DNA of 64,000 nt from Bacteroidales bacterium (GCA_015061165.1 SUXC01000005.1:62001-126000); one strand, 5' to 3'. Shown: positions 10,388-21,494, counted from the stretch's first letter. The notes: generated by a model not told the origin, from the sequence alone. Program-made: numbers and translations.

Positions 10388-11531
10388 AACGTATCCACTA
10401 CTGCCCTTCTCGCAATTGGTATTCCACATGATTCGTTGGGCACCGTGGGTGTATATGTTTGATATTCGTTGGTGTTGGCATGGTCAGAAAAAGGAACTGC
10501 AACGCATTGAGTCTGCCATTCTGCAGGTGCTGAATCACCATCCCGTTTTCAATATGTATGTGGACGCGCATGGCTACCAGAGCTATCAGTCCTCGCCTGC
10601 CACTATGAAAGGGCAGTATTATGCCATTCGATTATGGACCAAGGGAGAAGATGTGTATTGTCGATTCCGATGGAGTAGAATCTTAGGCGATGGCAAAAGC
10701 ATATATATCTTCTTTGAGAATGTTATTCGAGCATACAGAGGAGAAGTATTGCCCTCAGATGAGTATCTAACCTATTTGGAAGAGCAATCACAAATACAAT
10801 GTTCTGCTCGTTATGCAAATAGTAAAACATGGTTAGAAACTACTTTTGCAGATACGAACGTGCCTGTGCGCCCATTGATAGATAGAAAGCGTCTGCATAC
10901 CATTTTCCCTCCACGCGTGGGGATATTGAACGAAGATTACCGTGCTTTTAGTGCAGATATCAATCGGTTCTCGCAAGACAATATGCTTACGTTGGATGGC
11001 TTCTTCTCTTTGTGCGTAGCATTGGCAATTGCAGAATACTGCGGTACAGAGAGCGCAGCACTCACTTGGGCATATGAGGGTAGGGAAACACCTATGGAGC
11101 AACATATCTTTGGTAGCCTGCATCGGGATATTCCTTTCCAGATTAGGCGTATGAACCCTGCTACCAATCAACCCTATACGCGTGATGAGTTGGTGCATCA
11201 GGCGCGTCATCAGATTCGCTCGGGTATTGCGCATAGTGATTATCCTTATACGCTGACTGAGCCCCATAATGCCCGTTGGGATTATGCAGTGAATATTATA
11301 CGAAATCAGAATCCAAATGAGTTGCTATCTGCTTCACCTATTCCCACCACGCTACTGCCTATGCCCAAGCAGAGAATAGCCTACGCTATGCTGGATATTG
11401 AGATATGCGAGGTGCAGGGTGGAATAGAGGAGTTGCTATTCCGATATAGTGCCACGCATTATAAGAAAGAGAGCATGCAGCGTTTCGCTGCTATGATAAA
11501 ACAATATGCCCTATGGTTGTTGAGCAAATAA
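10356..11531 (+). CDS. Condensation-domain/alcohol-acyltransferase-like protein
   Basis: NHHPVFNMYVDAHG and SRILGDGKSIYIFFENVIRAYRGE align by eye with C-domain core motifs; start chosen inside longer ORF 10266..11531. Confidence 0.6.
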   Translation: MLMCCTKRRNKTYPLLPFSQLVFHMIRWAPWVYMFDIRWCWHGQKKELQRIESAILQVLNHHPVFNMYVDAHGYQSYQSSPATMKGQYYAIRLWTKGEDVYCRFRWSRILGDGKSIYIFFENVIRAYRGEVLPSDEYLTYLEEQSQIQCSARYANSKTWLETTFADTNVPVRPLIDRKRLHTIFPPRVGILNEDYRAFSADINRFSQDNMLTLDGFFSLCVALAIAEYCGTESAALTWAYEGRETPMEQHIFGSLHRDIPFQIRRMNPATNQPYTRDELVHQARHQIRSGIAHSDYPYTLTEPHNARWDYAVNIIRNQNPNELLSASPIPTTLLPMPKQRIAYAMLDIEICEVQGGIEELLFRYSATHYKKESMQRFAAMIKQYALWLLSK

Positions 11532-12595
11532 AACAAATACTATCATCCAATCAGGAGTTGCGTGCTATGGTGGAGCAGTCGCTTCTTATGGCGCAGCGTG
11601 CCAATCCCGACCGTGGCACCAATCCTGTGCACTCCTTGGAGGAATGGTATGTGTATTTAGACGCTTTCCGATATCGTATGCCTTGGGAGAGTCTTCAGTT
11701 GGGTGAGGATGCCTCGTTCTTCCATCGTATAGACCAGTGTATCGGCTATTTCTATTTCCTGTTGGATCAACCTCTGGAAGCGTTGAAGGATAGAGGGTAT
11801 TGGTATCCTTCGCTGCAATACGAACCCACTATTGCCCATTGGTTGGCTGCGTATAATACGGCATGGGGAGAATGGTTGAGCAGTAGCGATAGTTGGCAAG
11901 AGGCGTATTATCAATTAGCGCGCACCGATAGTCGATTCGAATTAGATACTGCGCGCTATGAGTCGCCCGAACATTGGCATAGTTGGAATGATTTCTTTGC
12001 GCGCCGATTGCGCACACCGCTTATAGTGCCCCATTGTGGGTTTGTTAGTCCGTGTGACGGTGTGCTGATGGATATGCCTGTAAAAACGACTTCTATGGAT
12101 GAACTATCTGATTTATTAGCAGGTAGCACTTACCAAGATGTTTTCGTGGGCGGAAAAGCCATTCATTGGGTATTGGATGTATTTGACTACCACCGTTTTC
12201 ATGCCCCTTGTGCTGGCGAGGTGGTAGAATGTCGTACTATAGGCGGTATCCACGCAGGCGGTGGAGTCATTATCTGGGATGAGGAGCAGCATCGCTATCG
12301 TTATGCACAATTAGCCTCCACGGGTTTTCATTCTTTAGAGACACGAGGTGTATTGGTTATGGATACGCCCGAATATGGTCGTATCGCATTGGTGGCGGTA
12401 GGCATTCAGCAGGTGAGTTCGGTGGTGTGGAACGATTCCATACAGATTGGCACGAAAATTGAGCAGGGTCAAGAGTTAGGGCTTTTCCAATTCGGAGGCA
12501 GCGATATCCTCTTACTTTTTGAATCGGGTAGAGGATTTACGACAGAGAACAACAAACCTATGAAAGTGGGCGAGAAACTGACCACTGACCACTGA
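11513..12595 (+). CDS. Phosphatidylserine decarboxylase-family protein with PSDC-like N-terminal domain (PsiD-like architecture)
   Basis: DVFDYHRFHAPCAGEVVE and autocleavage-like QFGGSDILLLFE motif near C-terminus; N-terminal NPVHSLEEWYVYLDAFRYRMPWE. Confidence 0.75.
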   Translation: MVVEQIKQILSSNQELRAMVEQSLLMAQRANPDRGTNPVHSLEEWYVYLDAFRYRMPWESLQLGEDASFFHRIDQCIGYFYFLLDQPLEALKDRGYWYPSLQYEPTIAHWLAAYNTAWGEWLSSSDSWQEAYYQLARTDSRFELDTARYESPEHWHSWNDFFARRLRTPLIVPHCGFVSPCDGVLMDMPVKTTSMDELSDLLAGSTYQDVFVGGKAIHWVLDVFDYHRFHAPCAGEVVECRTIGGIHAGGGVIIWDEEQHRYRYAQLASTGFHSLETRGVLVMDTPEYGRIALVAVGIQQVSSVVWNDSIQIGTKIEQGQELGLFQFGGSDILLLFESGRGFTTENNKPMKVGEKLTTDH

Positions 12596-12665
12596 AAACT
12601 GACAACTAACAACTGACTACTGACCACTGACTACTGATAACTGATAACTGACAACTGACAACTGA
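12577..12665. repeat. ACTGACAA-family degenerate tandem repeat
   Basis: ctgaccactgaccactgaaaactgacaactaacaactgactactgaccactgactactgataactgataactgacaactgacaactga. Confidence 0.9.
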
Positions 12666-12667
12666 AT

Positions 12668-12910
12668 ATGACACAACAAGAAATACAATCACAGGTAAAT
12701 GCCTTTTTGGTAGATCGTTTAGGCTATGAACTCAGTATGCTAACTCCAGAAGCAGAGTTGAAACGCGATTTAGGTATGACCTCCTTAGATGCTGTAGAAA
12801 CGACTATCTTTATCAAATATAGTTTTGGCTTTCTACCCGAACGCAATGCCATCAAGATGCTCGTAACGCTTCAAGACTTATATGATTATATAGGTAAAAA
12901 TATTTGTTAA
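12668..12910 (+). CDS. Acyl carrier protein
   Basis: 80 aa; LKRDLGMTSLDAVETTIFIKYSFG with 4'-phosphopantetheine serine in the TSLDA motif. Confidence 0.85.
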   Translation: MTQQEIQSQVNAFLVDRLGYELSMLTPEAELKRDLGMTSLDAVETTIFIKYSFGFLPERNAIKMLVTLQDLYDYIGKNIC

Positions 12911-12930
12911 TCTTTAATTCACAACGAACT

Positions 12931-14505
12931 ATGACTGAACATTATTTAGATAGATTAGCCCGAACAATCAATGCGAATTGGGATGCGCCTGCGCTCACGG
13001 ACTTCTATCTCACCGAGGACGGCACCTCCCAAGATACCACCCGTGGCAATCATTATACCTATGGTGAAATGTATATGGAGATGCTACGTCTTGGCGAACT
13101 CTTTAAGCAACTTGGATTGCAAAAAGGCGACCACATCGCAATTTGTGGGGCCAACTCAGCCCACTGGGCAATTGCGTACCTCACCATCGCTGCTTATCAA
13201 GGTGTGGTGGTCACAGTTTTGCATAGTCAGTCGCCCGAAGATATTGCCCGACAGATAGACTTCTCCGATGCCAAAGCACTCTTTACTGATGAGGTGATTT
13301 GGGAAGAAATCAGTGCCTCATTTTCGGATGAAGGGAATCAACTTGCTTTTACTATCTCTTTAGCAGATTGGTCATTGATACATTCAGTCCCTTGTGTTTC
13401 CCGACAGTTAGCCGACGGTCAACCGAAGGTTAACGCTACCTTTACCGAAGCTTCTTTGAGAGGACAATGTCACTTCAGCCACGGAGAACCTGATGATTTA
13501 GCGATGATTTGTTTTACGTCAGGGTCAACTGGTTTATCGAAAGGAGTGATGCTGAATCATAAATGTATGAGTAATAGCGTAAAGCATGTAAAATTCAAAT
13601 GCCCCGAAGATAGTAATAGAAATTTCATAGCCTTTCATCCGTTTGCACATATGCTATCTTTCTTTGGAGAATTGTTGGGGCAATTGTGTATAGATAAACA
13701 TGTTTATGTCTTTATGAATTCTATAACTTTACAAACTTACTATAACTCATTGTGTATTATTAAACCATATTCAAGTATTGCAGTACCATTATTATTAAGA
13801 GGCCTATTGGGGTTATATGGCGAAGAATCATTATCAAAATTAAAATCATTTCTTAAAGTCATAGGCACAGGTGGTGCAGATTTGTCCATAGATTTAGAAA
13901 AAACGTATAGCAAAATAGGTTTGCCTCTATCAAATGGTTATGGGATGACAGAGGTTGGTATAGCTATTAGTGGTGTAAAAATCAATGAAATAAAGATATC
14001 TTCTTGTGGCAAGATAGTTGAAGGAATGACTGCTCGTATAGCTGAAAATGGTGAAATACTTGTCAAAGGCGAGAATGTGATGCTTGGCTATTACAAGAAT
14101 CCAGAAGCAACCGCACAGAAGATTGATGCCGATGGTTGGTTGCATACCGGCGACCGAGGTTATTTAGATGAGGATGGCTATCTGTATGTGGAGGGACGTT
14201 TGGAGCAAGATATGATTGTATTGCCCAATGGTGAGAATATACACTCCGATAATATAGAAAGCAAGATAAATGCCCTGCCCGACGTGGCAGAGTCCATTGT
14301 TATTGCTCGTGAAGGCAAACTCGTGGCAATTGTAGTAGTCAGTGGTGAGTTATCAGCGGACAGCAGGAAGGCTCTCAGATTGTCCATCCTTCGCTCGGTT
14401 AATGCGCAATTGCCTATGTACGCACAGATTTACGACATCGAGTGGAGCGAAGAACCCCTTGCTCGCACCGCCAAACAAACCCTAAAACGATATTTGTATA
14501 AGTGA
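12931..14505 (+). CDS. AMP-binding acyl-CoA/acyl-ACP synthetase
   Basis: FTSGSTGLSKGVMLNHK, NGYGMTE, LHTGDRGYLDEDGYLYVEGR, terminal RTAKQTLKRYLYK; start chosen at ATG 12931. Confidence 0.9.
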   Translation: MTEHYLDRLARTINANWDAPALTDFYLTEDGTSQDTTRGNHYTYGEMYMEMLRLGELFKQLGLQKGDHIAICGANSAHWAIAYLTIAAYQGVVVTVLHSQSPEDIARQIDFSDAKALFTDEVIWEEISASFSDEGNQLAFTISLADWSLIHSVPCVSRQLADGQPKVNATFTEASLRGQCHFSHGEPDDLAMICFTSGSTGLSKGVMLNHKCMSNSVKHVKFKCPEDSNRNFIAFHPFAHMLSFFGELLGQLCIDKHVYVFMNSITLQTYYNSLCIIKPYSSIAVPLLLRGLLGLYGEESLSKLKSFLKVIGTGGADLSIDLEKTYSKIGLPLSNGYGMTEVGIAISGVKINEIKISSCGKIVEGMTARIAENGEILVKGENVMLGYYKNPEATAQKIDADGWLHTGDRGYLDEDGYLYVEGRLEQDMIVLPNGENIHSDNIESKINALPDVAESIVIAREGKLVAIVVVSGELSADSRKALRLSILRSVNAQLPMYAQIYDIEWSEEPLARTAKQTLKRYLYK

Positions 14506-15353
14506 TTATTCAGGATAAAATATTATCAGGCGAACGCCCGTTGTATGGCAGTAGAGACCTGCGACTGGAGCGAGTTACTATTGGCGAAGGCGAGTCAGCC
14601 CTCAAAGAATGTAGCCATATAGAGGCGCATGAGTGCGTGTTTGAGGGATGCTATATATTTTGGGAATGTGAGGACGTGGAATGTCATAATTGCCATTTTA
14701 CTCCCGATGACCGTGCTCCACTATGGTATGGCAAAAATATCCGTATGCACGATTGTATTGTAGATGCTCCGAAAGTATTCCGAGAATTAGATGGATTGAT
14801 ACTCGAAAATATCCAAATGTCCGATGGCGCAGAGGCTTTTTGGTATTGCAAGAATGGTCATTTGTCTGACCTAAAAATGCAACGAGCAGAATATGCGTTT
14901 ATGCAATCCAATAAATTGCAAATCAACAATTTAATACTACAAGGCAAATACACTTTTCAGTATGCGCGCAATATAGAGATTCATAATGCGGTATTAGACA
15001 CCAAAGATGCTTTCTGGAATAGTGAAGATTGTACTATCTATGATTCCGATGTCAAGGGAGAATATCTGGGTTGGTATGCACGAAATCTGCGATTAGTCAG
15101 ATGCCGCATATCGGGCACACAACCGCTCTGCTATTGCGAAAATCTAATCATTGAGGATTGTGTCTTTGCACCCGATGCCGACCTCGCTTTTGAACATTCG
15201 TCCGTGCAAGCTACTATTCTTTCTGCTGTTACTTCTATCATTAATCCTAAATCAGGTAGGATCCAATGTCAAAGTATAGGTGAGTTTATACACAATGCAG
15301 ATGCCAAAACTCCAGACGATTGTCAGCTAATAAGCTTCGCCGAGAGAAGTTAG
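14502..15353 (+). CDS. DUF3737-like right-handed parallel beta-helix protein
   Basis: Repeating short C/H-rich rungs (ECEDVECHNCHFTPDDRAPLWYGKNIRMHDCIVDAPKVFRELDG); GTGA overlap with upstream ligase. Confidence 0.75.
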   Translation: MIIQDKILSGERPLYGSRDLRLERVTIGEGESALKECSHIEAHECVFEGCYIFWECEDVECHNCHFTPDDRAPLWYGKNIRMHDCIVDAPKVFRELDGLILENIQMSDGAEAFWYCKNGHLSDLKMQRAEYAFMQSNKLQINNLILQGKYTFQYARNIEIHNAVLDTKDAFWNSEDCTIYDSDVKGEYLGWYARNLRLVRCRISGTQPLCYCENLIIEDCVFAPDADLAFEHSSVQATILSAVTSIINPKSGRIQCQSIGEFIHNADAKTPDDCQLISFAERS

Positions 15354-15382
15354 ACGCTCTGATGAGAGCAGTTAGATAATAG

Positions 15383-15417
15383 AAAAATCGCAGAAAAGAT
15401 AACTTTCTGCGATTTTT
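15383..15417. terminator. Bidirectional-looking terminator hairpin
   Basis: AAAAATCGCAGAAA...TTTCTGCGATTTTT. Confidence 0.85.
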
Positions 15418-15442
15418 TCTTGCAAGTGTCAGAAAAATATAG

Positions 15443-15450
15443 TACCTTTG
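15443..15450 (+). promoter_or_regulatory. -7 box TACCTTTG upstream of AAA ATPase
   Basis: Bacteroidetes TAnnTTTG consensus. Confidence 0.75.
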
Positions 15451-15591
15451 CAGCGAAAAATTCATTGTTAAGTCCAGAAAAGTGATGAAAATGACATAAA
15501 ATCGCACTTAATAATGTATATTGTCGTGTTGGTTATCAATTAATTCTTGAGGGTGCTCCTATAAGTTGCCCTTAAAATAAGTTTCGGAATT

Positions 15592-16926
15592 ATGCAAATT
15601 AATAGAGAGATTTTAAATCAATTTCTTGCATGGAAAAATGCTGAGCATCGAAAGCCTCTTTTACTAAAGGGGGCGCGACAAATAGGCAAGTCTTGGGCAA
15701 TGGAAGAATTTGGTAAACGCCATTTTTTACATTATGCAGTATTTAATTTTGACCGCCAACCAGAATTAGCAAGTGCTTTTCAAGATAGCAAGTCGCCAGA
15801 CCGCATATTAAAAGAGTTAGCTCTATATACCAACGTGCCTTTGATTGCTGGTAAGACGTTGCTAATTTTTGATGAGATACAGGAGTGTGAAAGCGCACTC
15901 AATGCCTTAAAGTATTTTTATGAAGATGCTCCAGAATGGCACATTATTGCCGCAGGATCGCTATTAGGAGTAGCCGTGAAACAACGCAAGATGACTGTGC
16001 CCGTTGGCAAAGTACAGATTATGCGAATGTATCCTCTCTCGTTTCGTGAGTTTCTTTATGCAGCAGATAATGCCACATACCAATATATAGAAGATGTAAA
16101 TGAAATTAAACATTTACCAACTATTATCCTAAATAAACTGCGATTGGAATATCAACGATACTTGGTTTGTGGTGGCATGCCCGAAGTAGTCAATGCGTTG
16201 TTAGAAGGCAAAGGCATGCAGACCGTAGAGCAAGCGTTGCAAGATATATTAGACCTGTATGAGCTGGATTTCGCTAAATATGCGCAGGCACGTGACATAC
16301 CACGTATCCGTGCGGTGTGGCATAGTTTACCATCGCAATTGAGTAAAGAGAATAGAAAATTTGTATATAAACTACTTAAGAAAGGAGCACGTAGCAAAGA
16401 TTATGAGGATGCCTTGCTGTGGTTGGAAGATGCGGGGATAGTCTATCGTGTGAATAATTGCACACGACCTGATATGCCTCTATCTGCTTATGAGGATTTG
16501 GGAGCCTTCAAACTATATGCTTGTGATACAGGTCTGTTGCGCCGTTTAGCAAAACTACCTGTAGATGCTATATTGGGAGAAGTATCTGGCTATAAGGAAT
16601 TTAAGGGGGCAATGGCAGAGAATGCTGTGCTACAATCTTTGGTGTCTATGTCTGCTGATCTCTTCCCTTATTATTGGACATCAGAAAACCAAGCGGAGGT
16701 AGAATATATTATTCAATGGGGGACTGAAATTATACCGATCGAAGTAAAAGCAGAGAATAATATCAGTGGGCGTAGCCTAAGTGTATATACTGAAAAGTAT
16801 CATCCTAAGTATCGTATGCGTTTCTCTATGCTTAACTTGCAGTTTAATGATGGACTCTTGAGCTGTCCAGCTGCGTTGGTGAGTTGGTTCCCAAAATGGT
16901 TAAATCTAAGCCAACAAGTCCTATAG
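15592..16926 (+). CDS. AAA ATP-binding protein, DUF4143 type
   Basis: LLLKGARQIGKSWAMEEFG Walker A, LLIFDEIQECESALNALKYF; C-terminal VEYIIQWGTEIIPIEVKAENN. Confidence 0.9.
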   Translation: MQINREILNQFLAWKNAEHRKPLLLKGARQIGKSWAMEEFGKRHFLHYAVFNFDRQPELASAFQDSKSPDRILKELALYTNVPLIAGKTLLIFDEIQECESALNALKYFYEDAPEWHIIAAGSLLGVAVKQRKMTVPVGKVQIMRMYPLSFREFLYAADNATYQYIEDVNEIKHLPTIILNKLRLEYQRYLVCGGMPEVVNALLEGKGMQTVEQALQDILDLYELDFAKYAQARDIPRIRAVWHSLPSQLSKENRKFVYKLLKKGARSKDYEDALLWLEDAGIVYRVNNCTRPDMPLSAYEDLGAFKLYACDTGLLRRLAKLPVDAILGEVSGYKEFKGAMAENAVLQSLVSMSADLFPYYWTSENQAEVEYIIQWGTEIIPIEVKAENNISGRSLSVYTEKYHPKYRMRFSMLNLQFNDGLLSCPAALVSWFPKWLNLSQQVL

Positions 16927-17081
16927 AGTGATGCGCATCATCGGGGGGACGATGTGGCATCGGTACATCTAAGAAATTTTGCAAAACGTTTTATGCCACC
17001 CTACGCAGCCCATACACAAGTGTTTTTTAGCTTGAAAATAAATTTTCGCTCAAAACACTTGTGTATGTGCATATTTTTTTG

Positions 17082-17089
17082 TACCTTTG
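17082..17089 (+). promoter_or_regulatory. -7 box TACCTTTG upstream of secA
   Basis: TAnnTTTG. Confidence 0.8.
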
Positions 17090-17190
17090 CGCGCTAATTT
17101 GGAGTGGAATGCTCCATTTGCAACAAATTGAAAGCCCAATCCGTTGGGAAAACAAATAGTAAATAGTAAATCGTCAAATTGTAAATAAAT

Positions 17191-20100
17191 ATGGGTTTAG
17201 TAGAATTTATTACTAAGTTATTCGGCAACAAATCGCAGAAAGATATGCGCGAAATTATGCCGTATGTAGAGAAAATCAAAGTAGTCTATGAGGAAATAGA
17301 TGCGCTCAGCAATGATGCTCTTCGCGCTCGCAGCGCTGTGCTCATGTCGCGTATCCAGGAGCGCGTGGCTGACAAGAAAGCTCGCATCGCCGAACTAAAA
17401 GCCAATATCGAAGATCTCGAAATAGACAAGCGTGAGAAAGTTTACAACGAAATAGACCATATCGAAAAAGATATCAAGTCCACCTACGAGGACGTGCTGC
17501 GTGAGATTCTTCCTGAGGTGTTCGCCATTGTCAAGAGTACCGCTCGCCGCTTTGCTCAGAACGAGGAAATAGAGGTAACAGCGACACAGATGGACCGCGA
17601 CTTGGCTGCCGATAGCCGATTCGACTTTGTGGAGATAGACGGCGACAAAGCCATTTACTTTAACAAATGGACCGCAGGTGGCAACGAGCACGTGTGGGAT
17701 ATGGTGCATTATGATGTGCAGCTCATAGGTGGTGTGGTTCTTCACGAAGGCAAGATTGCCGAGATGGCTACGGGTGAGGGTAAAACCCTTGTGGCTACAC
17801 TGCCTGTGTTCCTCAATGCTTTGACCCACGAAGGTGTACACGTGGTAACCGTCAATGACTACCTCGCCAAACGTGACTCCGAGTGGATGGGCCCTCTATA
17901 TATGTTCCATGGTTTGACCGTGGATTGTATCGACAAACACAAACCTAACTCCGATGAACGCCGTCGTGCATACGCATGCGATATTACATTTGGTACCAAT
18001 AATGAGTTCGGCTTTGACTACCTGCGCGACAATATGGCTACCAGCCCAATGGATCTCGTGCAACGTGGTCACAACTACGCTATTGTGGATGAGGTGGACT
18101 CTGTATTGATTGACGATGCGCGTACGCCATTGATTATCAGCGGTCCTGTGCCAAAAGGCGAAGACCAGATGTATGATGAATACAAGCACCGCGTAGAACT
18201 ACTTGTTCGCACCCAAAACACCTTGACCACCAAACTTCTCACCGAAGCCAAAGCTAAGATGCAGAGTGCCGATGAGAAAGAGCGCGAGGCAGGCGAGTTG
18301 GCACTCTTCCGCTGTTTCAAGGGTATGCCTAAGAGCAAAGCACTCATCAAGTACCTTAGCGAACCGGGTGTAAAAGTGCGCTTGCAGAAGACCGAAGAGT
18401 ACTATATGCAAGAGAATGAGAAACATATGCATGTGGCTACCGATGAGCTCTACTTTGTGATTGATGAGAAGCACAAGACCATCGAACTCACCGACAAAGG
18501 TATTGATACCCTGACGGGTAATATGGAAGATACACAGTTCTTCGTGTTGCCTGACGTAGGTAGCGAGGTGGCAGAGATAGAGAAAGCAGGCCTGAGCGAT
18601 GAGGAGAAACGCCAAAAGAAAGATGAGATTTTGGCTAACTATAGCGTGAAATCCGAACGCGTACATACCGTACACCAACTGCTGAAAGCATATACCCTCT
18701 TCGAGAAAGATGTGGACTATATCATCGATGATAACCAAGTCAAAATCGTAGATGAGCAGACGGGTCGTGTGATGGAAGGTCGCCGTTGGTCAGACGGTTT
18801 GCACCAAGCGGTAGAGGCCAAAGAGAATGTGAAAGTGGAAGCAGCCACACAGACCTTTGCTACCATCACCTTGCAAAACTACTTCCGTATGTACAACAAA
18901 CTCTCGGGTATGACGGGTACTGCGGAAACAGAGGCAGGCGAGTTCTGGAATATCTACAAACTGGATGTGGTGGTTATTCCTACCAATCGCCCTATCGCTC
19001 GCGAAGATATGAACGACCGTATCTATCGCACCAAGCGCGAGAAATACAACGCCGTGATTGATGAGATTACGGAGTTGGTTAAAGCAGGTCGCCCAGTGCT
19101 GGTTGGTACGACATCCGTGGAAATCAGTGAATTGCTGAGCCGAATGTTGAACCTGCGCAAAATCTCGCACAACGTATTGAATGCCAAGTTGCACCAACGC
19201 GAGGCGGACATCGTGGCCGAGGCAGGTCGCAAGGGCATGGTAACTATTGCTACGAACATGGCGGGTCGTGGTACGGATATTAAACTTACACCAGAAGTGA
19301 AAGAGGCAGGCGGTTTGGCTATTCTTGGTACCGAGCGCCACGAGAGTCGCCGTGTGGACCGTCAGTTGCGTGGTCGTGCAGGACGTCAAGGTGACCCAGG
19401 TAGCAGTGTGTTCTTCGTGAGTATGGAGGATGACCTGATGCGTATGTTCGGTTCTGACCGATTGGCAGGCTTGATGGATAAGATGGGCTTCCAAGAGGGC
19501 GAGATGATCGAGCATAAGATGATTTCCGACTCCATCGAGCGCGCACAGAAGAAGGTAGAGGAGAATAACTTTGGTATCCGTAAACGCCTCATCGAGTACG
19601 ATGATGTGATGAACCAACAGCGCAATGTCATCTACGCTAAACGCCACCATGCTCTCATGGGCGAACGCATTGGCGTGGACATCACCAATATGATTTACGA
19701 CACTGCTGCATCCGTAGTGGCAGATGCCCGCGATGTGATGGACTACGAGGGCTTGCAGATGGATGTTATGCAGGTTTTTGCTATGGAGGTGCCATTCACC
19801 GAGGAGGAGTTCCGTTCTTCGCGCGAGAATGTCTTAGCCGATAAACTGGCAGAAGAAGCGTTAGATACCTTCAAACGTCGTATGGAGACCTTGCAGAAGG
19901 TAGCATACCCTGTCATTAAGAAGGTGTATGAGGAGCGCGGTGCAATGTATGAGAATATCTTAATCCCAATCTCCGATGGCAAACGTGCATACAACGTGGC
20001 AGTTAATCTGAAATCAGCCTACGAGACCGAGTGCCGCGAGGTGGTGCGCGAGTTTGAGAAACGTATGCTCCTCTTCGTGATTGATGACGAGTGGAAAGAG

Positions 20101-20517
20101 CATTTGCGCCAATTGGATGAACTCAAGCAATCTGTTCAGAACGCAAGCTACGAGCAGAAAGACCCATTGCTCATTTACAAACTGGAGTCGTTCAATATCT
20201 TCAAGCAGATGCTGGATCGCTTCAATCGTCGAGCTATAGCCATCTTGCTGCGCGGTCAGATTCCAACCCGCGACCCACAAGAAGTGCGCCAAGCGCATGC
20301 GCAACAACGCCACGATTACTCGCGTTATCGTACGCAGAAAGATGCTGTGGCTCGTGCCGCTGCTGCCAGTGGTCAAGCTGCTGCGGCTAACCGCGACACA
20401 CGCGAGATGCAGCGCCCTGAGCCACTCCGCGTAGAGAAGAAACCTCGTCCAAACGACCCTTGTCCATGCGGTTCGGGCAAGAAATATAAACAATGCCACG
20501 GTAAAATGGAAGCATAA
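17191..20517 (+). CDS. secA: Preprotein translocase subunit SecA
   Basis: [34 protein letters not shown]-terminal [14 protein letters not shown]. Confidence 0.98.
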   Translation: MGLVEFITKLFGNKSQKDMREIMPYVEKIKVVYEEIDALSNDALRARSAVLMSRIQERVADKKARIAELKANIEDLEIDKREKVYNEIDHIEKDIKSTYEDVLREILPEVFAIVKSTARRFAQNEEIEVTATQMDRDLAADSRFDFVEIDGDKAIYFNKWTAGGNEHVWDMVHYDVQLIGGVVLHEGKIAEMATGEGKTLVATLPVFLNALTHEGVHVVTVNDYLAKRDSEWMGPLYMFHGLTVDCIDKHKPNSDERRRAYACDITFGTNNEFGFDYLRDNMATSPMDLVQRGHNYAIVDEVDSVLIDDARTPLIISGPVPKGEDQMYDEYKHRVELLVRTQNTLTTKLLTEAKAKMQSADEKEREAGELALFRCFKGMPKSKALIKYLSEPGVKVRLQKTEEYYMQENEKHMHVATDELYFVIDEKHKTIELTDKGIDTLTGNMEDTQFFVLPDVGSEVAEIEKAGLSDEEKRQKKDEILANYSVKSERVHTVHQLLKAYTLFEKDVDYIIDDNQVKIVDEQTGRVMEGRRWSDGLHQAVEAKENVKVEAATQTFATITLQNYFRMYNKLSGMTGTAETEAGEFWNIYKLDVVVIPTNRPIAREDMNDRIYRTKREKYNAVIDEITELVKAGRPVLVGTTSVEISELLSRMLNLRKISHNVLNAKLHQREADIVAEAGRKGMVTIATNMAGRGTDIKLTPEVKEAGGLAILGTERHESRRVDRQLRGRAGRQGDPGSSVFFVSMEDDLMRMFGSDRLAGLMDKMGFQEGEMIEHKMISDSIERAQKKVEENNFGIRKRLIEYDDVMNQQRNVIYAKRHHALMGERIGVDITNMIYDTAASVVADARDVMDYEGLQMDVMQVFAMEVPFTEEEFRSSRENVLADKLAEEALDTFKRRMETLQKVAYPVIKKVYEERGAMYENILIPISDGKRAYNVAVNLKSAYETECREVVREFEKRMLLFVIDDEWKEHLRQLDELKQSVQNASYEQKDPLLIYKLESFNIFKQMLDRFNRRAIAILLRGQIPTRDPQEVRQAHAQQRHDYSRYRTQKDAVARAAAASGQAAAANRDTREMQRPEPLRVEKKPRPNDPCPCGSGKKYKQCHGKMEA

Positions 20518-20524
20518 ATATATA

Positions 20525-21490
20525 ATGAATATGAAACGATTTAATTTGTTAATACTACTTTTAGTATCGGCCATGACGTCTGTAGTGGCAGAGCAAACTC
20601 CTACTGCACCAGACCAAGTCAGTAGCATGTGTGAATGGTTGCGCAAATTGTCAGGATGGCCTGCACACTACTGCTACTGCTCAGAAGAAAGCCACACGTT
20701 TGGATTCCCATTGGATACGAAAATAACGGAAACAGTCTGGTATAATGCCACGCTGGGAGATGTTAAACAGGGTATCACGGCATATCTTTATGCTGATTGC
20801 GAGGTGAAACTGGATATATATTCCCTATGTTCATCTGCCAATGCAATGTATTCATATACCCTTTCACCCAATCAAACCCGCGATATTAACAGCGATGCAA
20901 TCGAGAACAAATTAGCCAGTCTTGGCGTACAGGACATCAGTGATTATACTCCTGTGCATATTAAGATATATCCTGTTGGTGGCACTGGAGGTCGTGTGAT
21001 ATGTATGCCGTATAATCAGGGCTATCATTCTACTTGTTCTGATTGTTTGGCGATTTTCCCTGAGATGACTATTGTTAGTTCACATGCGGACGATGTCTTT
21101 TATTTAGACCCTACCTATATCCCACAAGGCAAAGGATTGGCTGTTTCATGGAACGAGCCTAATGCTGTTCCATGCCATCTTAAGATTACTCGCGCGACAT
21201 GCGATGGCGAACTGCTCGCAGAGGCGGATATTGCAACAGAGGAGCAATCCTACCATATAGATATTAACCTATTAGAGAACGCGCGCGTAGCAGGCGAACG
21301 ATTGTATCTTCACTTTACGCACGATGCATCGGCTGTAGGGCGTATCCTATTGCAGGAATATGAGAATACTCCTACATCCCTTATTGATGTTATCACTGAA
21401 TCAGAGGCGCAAATCATAATTGACCGCAATGGTATGATGTATATCCGTCGCGGTAATGAACGATATACGGTATTGGGAAATAAATTGTAA
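20525..21490 (+). CDS. Hypothetical secreted protein
   Basis: Signal peptide; no family recognised. Confidence 0.6.
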   Translation: MNMKRFNLLILLLVSAMTSVVAEQTPTAPDQVSSMCEWLRKLSGWPAHYCYCSEESHTFGFPLDTKITETVWYNATLGDVKQGITAYLYADCEVKLDIYSLCSSANAMYSYTLSPNQTRDINSDAIENKLASLGVQDISDYTPVHIKIYPVGGTGGRVICMPYNQGYHSTCSDCLAIFPEMTIVSSHADDVFYLDPTYIPQGKGLAVSWNEPNAVPCHLKITRATCDGELLAEADIATEEQSYHIDINLLENARVAGERLYLHFTHDASAVGRILLQEYENTPTSLIDVITESEAQIIIDRNGMMYIRRGNERYTVLGNKL

Positions 21491-21494
21491 TAAA

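Noticed and set aside
9102-12665. CRISPR array interpretation of ACTGACAA repeats
   Set aside because: Words of only 7-10 nt, variable, without unique spacers and without cas genes.
18790-19650. Antisense ORF of 286 aa inside secA
   Set aside because: Shadow ORF of a strongly conserved gene; low-complexity His/Thr-rich translation, no recognisable family.
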